Notes under the pieces: generated by a model
The model's database searches: none
What the model was told of the DNA's origin: nothing
The model's input: only the letters and a program-made list of their open reading frames with translations
Shown here: piece after piece, positions 58,801 to 64,000 of the stretch
Layout of the letters: every line of letters begins with the position of its first letter
Numbering within the stretch: position 1 is the stretch's first letter
Position numbers and translations under genes: made by a program
DNA from: Pomphorhynchus laevis
Lineage: Eukaryota > Acanthocephala > Palaeacanthocephala > Echinorhynchida > Pomphorhynchidae
Direction: 5' to 3'
Assembly (NCBI GenBank): GCA_012934845.2
Contig: WNNJ02001072.1
Coordinates: forward strand, 1 to 64,000
DNA length: 64,000 nt

Positions 58801-61800
58801 TCGCGAAATTTCACAGAATTTTCGTATTACAGTTTGAGTATAATCATGGGTCTAGGATGTTAAGATCAATTAATTTTATTGGATGGCTAAATGTTGACTA
58901 AAATGTGCTGATGTGCACTTGATTGATCCAAAGCAACTTGAAAACATATGTATGCCACTCGCTTTCCTATTCTTAAAAACATTCGGGATTGGACATACAA
59001 GTCCGCTGAATAAATGCCAATTTGTGTTGATAAGCCTTCGTGATGTATAAGTGAATGAACAGAAGTAAATTGAACATTCATCTCGAATAATCGAGATTAA
59101 GATAGAATTTGTGTTGATATCGTGTAATAAATCTTATCGAAGCAATATAGATGTGCCAATGAGTAAGAATTCGAAAGTGTTCAGATATATTCGTCGAATT
59201 ATAGGCTCAAGTTGTGATAGCAGAAATCGTTAACACGTCATCCTGTGTGAATCATTCATGACAATAAATAGTATCACTTTCAGTGAGTAACGGTGGATTC
59301 CGAAATATTTTGTAGTACGGTTGACATGTACGGACATATCTAAGCCATGTTTGACAACCCCAATTGACAGATCAAGCTAATAAATGTGTTATTTTCCTCT
59401 GTTGTTAATAAGGCTAAATTTTAATTACTTAAATACAAAACTAATGGTGTGCAGAACGTTCATAACTATGATAGGACGATGACTGTAAAATTCCACTGGA
59501 TGTGACTGTTCAAAATTGACATGGAATAATCGGGATATTCACCTCTCCCAAACCAATCCGTCTGATTCATTATGTTTACTTAAGGCAATTAACGAACTAG
59601 TTGTCGATGAATGCATTGATGATGCTTATTGAGTTGTCATGTGTATCGCGTATCAAGCTAATCGAATGACAAATCTGCGAGAATCAACGCCAAATTTTAT
59701 AAGCGTTACGGTACATGCAATCGTACGTTGATTTAATTGACTTGCACTGCATTTCATTGACTTTGAAATTATCATGTTGGCGATAATGACATTATACTGG
59801 GAAATATCAGATAAAAAAGGGGGTTAAAGACTCCGGGTTGTTCAGTCGTAGGGCGGCGTGTTGGATCGGTTGAGGGCTCAGATCCCCTGGGGCTGAGGCC
59901 ATAGAAGAATGGACATGAGACTATCAAATCCGAACATCACCGACTGTTTTGAATATGTTTATCTGACTATCTATTTGTCTTGACGATTTTCTTATTGATC
60001 GGTTGTATTATTTTATTTAATATAAATAAGTCTTTATTTATATTAAATATAAGTCTTTATTATTAAATAAAAGTACATATAACGGATGATGAAATAAGCC
60101 GTCGTTATAATATTTTAGTATTTTTAATAAAATACAAAAGCTAATAATAATCGAAAAGGCATTTTTTTAAAGATTTGGTTTGTATTTTTTAAAAGTCATT
60201 TTAACGGCTTGATTTGATCAATGACAGTTCTATAATTATTTTCAACCGAAACGTTTCAAAATCTTCATTTTCTTTTAAAATGTTAAGTTGAAATATATCA
60301 ACTTTAAATTTAATTTATTTTCTTGTTGACGCTTACGGCGGGCAAGTTTACTGAATATAAATAAACATTTAAGATTAGTAGTTTAGATAAAATATTATAA
60401 CAATTATTTATAATTATTTAAAAGTTTTTTATTTAAAATTACTGTTTTCGATTTAATTGACGACTCTATAATTAAAAATTTCATAATTTCAATAGATGTT
60501 TATTAATTGATCAGTTAATATCTTAATTGATCTGGAAATTCGTATATATAAATTAATTTAAGTCACATTATTCATATAAAAGAAATATATTTGTTATGGC
60601 ATACAATTTATATATTAATAAATATTATATAATATTATATAAAATTAAAGTTACCTTTGAAACTAATGGTTTCAACTTTTCGGCAAACTCTTGTTCTAAA
60701 CAGAAAACTTTGTTATACAGCTCTGATTCCATGGTGATTGTTTGCAATTGAAGGCTCCTAAGAGCATTGACCCGATTTAATATATTTTCTGGAATGCTAG
60801 ACAAAGAACGAAAACACTATTGACACTTTTTATCAAATAACTCGAATCAATAAATTTGTGAAAAACGAAAGAAAAAGAACAGAAATAATTGAAATTGAAC
60901 ACTTATCCAAATATTTTCTAATCAAATTTGAGGATGCGATATTTGATGACGAATGATAAAGAATTGCACTCAAACTGTAACAGTTTTGTCTGGTTAATAA
61001 TACGTGTTTTTATAGTGCACATCATATTTTCAAATATTTCAAATATTCAGAGACGCTTACAAAGTTTAAAATAATTTTAAAAAATTTCTCTTAAAGTTAA
61101 GAAAAGCGCAAAATTTCGAATTTTCAAAAAATTTAAAATTTTCAAAAATTTTAAAGTTAAGGTTCAGAATCAAGACAACCTAAGAAGCACACAATTTCGA
61201 ATTTCCTGTCAAGGAATATAAATCGTTTTGCCTTCGAATTACAAGCTCTCAGATTGGTAGTGTGGGTACGCACTCACTAATGGCCTCGCGATTTATAATT
61301 TGAGCAATTAGATTGATAAAAACTCGATGTCCGAAAATCAACAAAGACGTGAAAAGTTACCGGTACTTATATTTTTAAAATCCATTTTTAAACATGATAA
61401 TAGTTCCATTAAATAAAATACAATAATATTAATATAAAATTAATATAATAATATTATATTAATAGTAATACAATATAATATCAATTAATTTAAATTTTGA
61501 ATAAAAAACCTTAATATACCACCTTCAATTATTATCTTGCAATCATTAGAATTGTGGTAAATCCCACGAAATATTGTGTTCTTTGGGTTCACCTTCTCGC
61601 ATGCAGATTCAATTTTATCCTGCTCTCTTTTCAATGGCCATTGCCTTTCTTGAGTGGATTCGCTAACATTTATCTGAGTAATTATAGACTTATTTCTCTC
61701 GTTATCATCATTTGCACTAAAAATGTTCGTTTTTGTTATCCTATTATCCGTGACACTCGTCGCATTCAAATAAAAAAATTTTCATTTCCATCAAATGATT

Positions 61801-63001
61801 TTCCATTTTTGATGATAAAGCGGGTTCACTCTCCATTTCCTCCCTCCTGCTACCTCGTCTTGATTATCGCATCTCAATTTTATCAAAACCCATCTTGTGT
61901 TACTGCCCCTCTGTATCGCTTTCTTCGCACTGTAGCACCCATACTTTTTCGACGTTTGCGTTTTGATCCCATCTCCAATGAATTTATCAACCTTCATTGG
62001 CTCAATATACAGAATCGAGTTTTATATTACTCTACCGTTCTCGCTTTCCGTTTACTTCATCATCCACTCCGTATCTTCACCGAGAATTGCATGCTGCAGA
62101 ATATTGGTCCTCTGGAACACTTCGCTTAAACAATCAGTTCATGCTACACATTCTTTGTCATCGTACGAACTTTTACCTGCGTTCCTGTCTCATTTCTATG
62201 CTTGTCATTTAGAATTCTCTTTCCCTTAAACTTCTTTGCCAACTTAACCTCACTACCTTTAAATTCATGCTTCGCAGCTTTCTACTTAGCAACCAGGCCA
62301 TGCAACTAAACTAGCAATGAGATCCTAATTTCATCGTTCGAACGTCGGCTACGTGGTATGGACTTCATACACATCATTTTTTTTATTTTAGTGGACTTGT
62401 AAGCGGTCTGTCTGCATGAACCACTTAAAAAATATTATTTCGTTAAAACAAGGGATTATCACAATTATACAAGACCGATTTCTCAAGGCCGCTTCAGTCT
62501 TTAGATAAAGCCCGGATCTCTTCTTGTGAAAGAGATTATGGTTTTCTTTTAGTGCAAGGTTATTATATAGCATGCGCTACTTAGCCCTCGCAACGAGCGA
62601 GTGCTAAGTAGCACAATCATCTCTAAAGAATTAAGCGGAGATATTCGCCTTTACTATTTAATAACCAGTTGAGGTTGAACTGAATTCTATTTAAATTCAT
62701 CAAGCAATAAACAATATAGTCAGTGCATTGATAAGTTGTAATAACTGAATTTCACACAACCGCTCCGCTGAAGTGATTCTTTATAGATCAGAATTGTTCA
62801 ACATTCGCTAATCTTAAAACCTCGAATTTGTAGTTGCGAACCATTGTCGAACCAATGGTTTCAGCAATTTTAGAAATCAATAGCAATTTTTATGGAAGAG
62901 CCAACTTACTTTGATCCATTCTGAGACGCCGGTCTTAGAGAATTAGCAGCAGCAGTTTCTGTGCGATCATTATCGTCGTTGTTGATATCAGTTGAGGGCA
63001 T
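49815..63001 (-). CDS. NAP1L: Nucleosome assembly protein 1 family histone chaperone
   Basis: NAP1 proteins carry H2A-H2B between cytoplasm and nucleus and help build and take apart nucleosomes. Six minus-strand exons, all in phase with GT-AG introns: 62910-63001, 60655-60796, 55581-55796, 52983-53570, 49877-49978 and 49815-49832 (stop TAA). They encode 385 residues, normal for the family. Exon 1 gives a short polar N-terminus ([10 protein letters not shown]). Exon 2 has the long helix start [19 protein letters not shown]. Exon 3 has [20 protein letters not shown]. Exon 4 has [44 protein letters not shown] and a run of aspartate/glutamate. Exon 5 is acidic and exon 6 adds only DAVEG. Introns are 2.0-4.9 kb except the last (44 nt). 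The gene looks intact. Confidence 0.94.
50421..50723 (+). CDS. Hypothetical 100-codon frame in NAP1 intron 4
   Basis: Not recognised. A basic, asparagine- and lysine-rich frame ([20 protein letters not shown] start) antisense to NAP1. Its last third, containing KQNSSNK-TMPQYK, is repeated in a diverged form near 51310-51390. In DNA this AT-rich a 100-codon frame can arise by chance, so I doubt it is a gene. Confidence 0.2.
   Translation: MKSKKRQFILFELKGPVQYFNNRGYPLELLFHNTQKFYIKVVPSKIKKKTEQKTITSHQINCANIVHELKQNSSNKNTMPQYKIESNKYNLSRSIHYSNK
51460..52200. other. GC-richer patch in NAP1 intron 4, unassigned
   Basis: Both strands have moderately long frames (51638-51964 plus; 51469-51693 and 51848-52111 minus), and a purine-rich stretch (51990-52110). 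Composition suggests a decayed coding or transposon relic, but I recognise no motif. Confidence 0.35.
54576..54774. mobile_element. Foldback element with 85-bp perfect-looking arms
   Basis: 54576-54660 is repeated in reverse complement at 54690-54774 (sum about 109350) with one or two differences; the arms include TTAGTGAAGAGAGTGAAGTG and GCCTACTGCTATCATCTTCA. The 30-bp centre also pairs partly with the arms. Different sequence from the 17.2-kb MITE family. Lies in NAP1 intron 3. Confidence 0.85.
55985..56515 (+). repeat. Dispersed repeat, copy I (near full length) plus partial copy
   Basis: A partial copy at about 55985-56080 (CCACTGCTATGTTGGGTAG) is followed by a near complete copy from about 56090: AGAGGAAATACATCATTAGC, TATGTTGGGTAGAGGAGTTA, GCATAGCAGTTCCTCCTGAT, then AT-rich DNA to ACGTAGACACAGTTAGCTGA near 56515. 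Lies in NAP1 intron 2, antisense to the gene. Confidence 0.75.
56620..57040 (-). pseudogene. HSP90 gene fragment, decayed
   Basis: On the minus strand: [14 protein letters not shown], an in-frame stop, [40 protein letters not shown], a one-base frame change, then [20 protein letters not shown] and an acidic stretch with [17 protein letters not shown]. This is the end of the HSP90 ATPase domain plus the start of the charged linker. It is intronless and clearly GC-richer than its surroundings. It has a stop and a frame change in 420 bp, so it is a pseudogene, probably a processed fragment, embedded in NAP1 intron 2. Confidence 0.88.
57078..58195 (-). pseudogene. Broken ankyrin-repeat gene nested in NAP1 intron 2
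   Basis: Minus-strand pieces in order: a start exon ([15 protein letters not shown], about 58195-58151) ending in GTAAAT; an AG at about 57968 leading into [20 protein letters not shown] and a 110-codon helical frame (57958-57629); then, in another frame, [12 protein letters not shown], a stop, [18 protein letters not shown] and [17 protein letters not shown], which read as ankyrin-like repeats; and a last frame (57287-57078) [17 protein letters not shown] to EEFDGV. Two or more stops and frame changes separate the pieces. The family is not recognised beyond ankyrin-like repeats. Same strand as NAP1. Confidence 0.6.
58200..60650. other. Rest of NAP1 intron 2
   Basis: About 2.4 kb. The part 58.2-59.8 kb is noticeably less AT-rich, with many ATCG-balanced words but no frame I recognise; it could be the untranslated or promoter part of the broken ankyrin gene or another old insertion. 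From 60.0 kb it returns to AT-rich DNA. Confidence 0.4.
59836..59935 (+). repeat. Short GC-rich repeat shared with the 9.6/11.1-kb arms
   Basis: TTGAGGGCTCAGATCCCCTG followed by GGGGCTGAGGCCATAGAAGA resembles GTGGGGCTCAGATCCCACCG and CCTGAGGCCGTGAAGAGAG in the PLE-flanking inverted arms. GGCTCAGATCCC is close to a pol III B box (GGTTCGAATCCC), so a SINE-like or tRNA-derived origin is possible, though I find no convincing A box. Confidence 0.5.
61840..62313 (+). mobile_element. LINE 3' fragment (CR1/L2-like RT C-terminus)
   Basis: Plus-strand frames read [40 protein letters not shown] and FRLLHHPLR, then in a second frame [20 protein letters not shown] ending in a stop at 62312. This matches the region after the RT thumb in CR1/L2/Rex-type LINEs (VQN.AAR, LHWLP...R..Y K...L.F..LHG, WNSLP..L...SL..FK..L). 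A frame change separates the parts. It lies antisense in NAP1 intron 1. Confidence 0.75.
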
Positions 63002-64000
63002 TTTTCTCGCAATTGTTGTTCTGTTATAGCAGGAACGTAACCGTGCAGCGACTGCAGTTAAGCAACTAGTTGTAGGAAGAGCAACGTTCGCAACAGCCTC
63101 TCTCTATTAACAGATTAGTTTGTAGTATCTACAATGACACTAGACCATAAATATAAACTGGCGCAGAAGAATCCAACAACGAAAGGGAACATTAGTAAAC
63201 AGAAGTGCGCTTATTATTACGGAAAAAAGTCACGATGACACTCGGCAGTAAAAAAACTTTGCTTTAAATTTTAACAGAACAAAATACAATACATAAAGTG
63301 ACGATATGTGTAGTATATAGACCCCTTTACGTGATAAACAAATGCGTTTTTATGCAGAAAATCATCGAAAGGAAAATGTTCAGTATTCAAATGATTAACT
63401 TAAAACACAAAGTCCTTTCTTGATCTTTAAAAAAATAAAGAATTGCTAAAATTGAAATAGCAGATTGGATGTTAAAGGTCGGAATTGTTGTCAACAATAA
63501 ACACTAGGATATATTCAGAATATTTTTGTAAATATTAAATAATAATATTTAATTATAAGAAATAGTAAATAATAATATTTGCCATAAAAAATATGGAATT
63601 AAAGGGTATCCTCAAATCATATTGGAATTAGAGGGTATCATCTACTAGGGTAATAATCAAAATGACAGTTTACATAATAAACTACTATTTATTCCGATAT
63701 ATCGTCTGATATATTAAAATACATTGAATTTTTTATTTTAGAAAATAAAAATTTATAAATCTAAAAATTAAAAAATTAAAAAATTAAAATAATAAGTTGG
63801 AACGTTATGTCATAGAAAAGATTTAGCTTATACAAGTAAACTGCAACTAATATTGTACGATGGATAGTCTGTCCAACGTGTTAAAGGTAAATTATTTATC
63901 CGCATCTACAAAAATAAGCAAATTTGTTCCATAACTCTTTAAAAAAAGATTTATTTTAACGTGGCAAATGCGTGCCAGCGCACGCTTACATGACCACAAC
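63002..64000. other. Upstream of NAP1: promoter side, no further gene seen
   Basis: Immediately upstream of the NAP1 start the first ~250 bp are less AT-rich than the rest, as expected for a 5' UTR/promoter. I can place no TATA box or initiator with confidence. The remainder is AT-rich without recognised coding sequence. Confidence 0.4.

Noticed and set aside
1-64000. CRISPR arrays, rRNA, tRNA genes, bacterial operons
   Set aside because: None seen; the window has spliced eukaryotic genes, and the only regular array is the 375-bp tandem repeat without spacers.

Overview
The window is eukaryotic and animal-like. It is very AT-rich (roughly three quarters A+T by eye), with spliced genes whose introns fall into two size classes: a minimal class of about 43-59 nt and a long class of 1-5 kb packed with repeats. 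Recognisable host genes are the AAA+ ATPase NSF (plus strand, 3' two thirds to four fifths of the coding sequence present), a GT10 alpha-1,3-fucosyltransferase (plus strand, two blocks), a single-LIM-domain reading frame (plus) and a complete six-exon NAP1-type histone chaperone (minus). The abundance of Penelope-like elements (PLEs), the tiny introns and the base composition suggest a small invertebrate such as a rotifer or flatworm, but the phylum cannot be fixed from this sequence alone.

Layout. 1-4.8 kb: two PLE copies in head-to-head inverted orientation, one apparently whole with a 751-codon RT/GIY-YIG reading frame, the other an inverted 5'-truncated copy with the same protein. 4.8-12.4 kb: AT-rich DNA with repeat ends and a second, decayed PLE family flanked by 383-bp inverted arms. 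12.4-31.5 kb: NSF, 18 exons, whose long introns hold foldback elements, a 375-bp tandem array, many copies of a roughly 0.45-kb dispersed repeat and PLE fragments. 31.5-37.8 kb: repeats, a duplicated block of NSF intron plus half an exon, a LINE scrap, a hAT-like end, and a well-formed hammerhead ribozyme beside another PLE fragment. 37.8-41.7 kb: fucosyltransferase, whose intron holds a minisatellite and an antisense decayed LINE. 43.3-46.1 kb: a GC-richer island made of a 5'-truncated LINE with RT, CCHC-like and endonuclease-like regions, running with a 4-base stop/start overlap into the LIM reading frame. 46.1-49.8 kb: repeats. 49.8-63.0 kb: NAP1 gene, whose introns hold an HSP90 pseudogene fragment, a broken ankyrin-repeat gene, foldback elements and a LINE 3' fragment.

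The host genes (vesicle fusion, Golgi glycosylation, histone chaperoning) do not form a pathway. What ties the window together is retroelement activity: PLEs with inverted arms and a ribozyme, LINEs landing in introns, and repeat-bounded copying of host exons. All intron-exon models come from reading splice signals and conserved protein sequence by eye, without an alignment.
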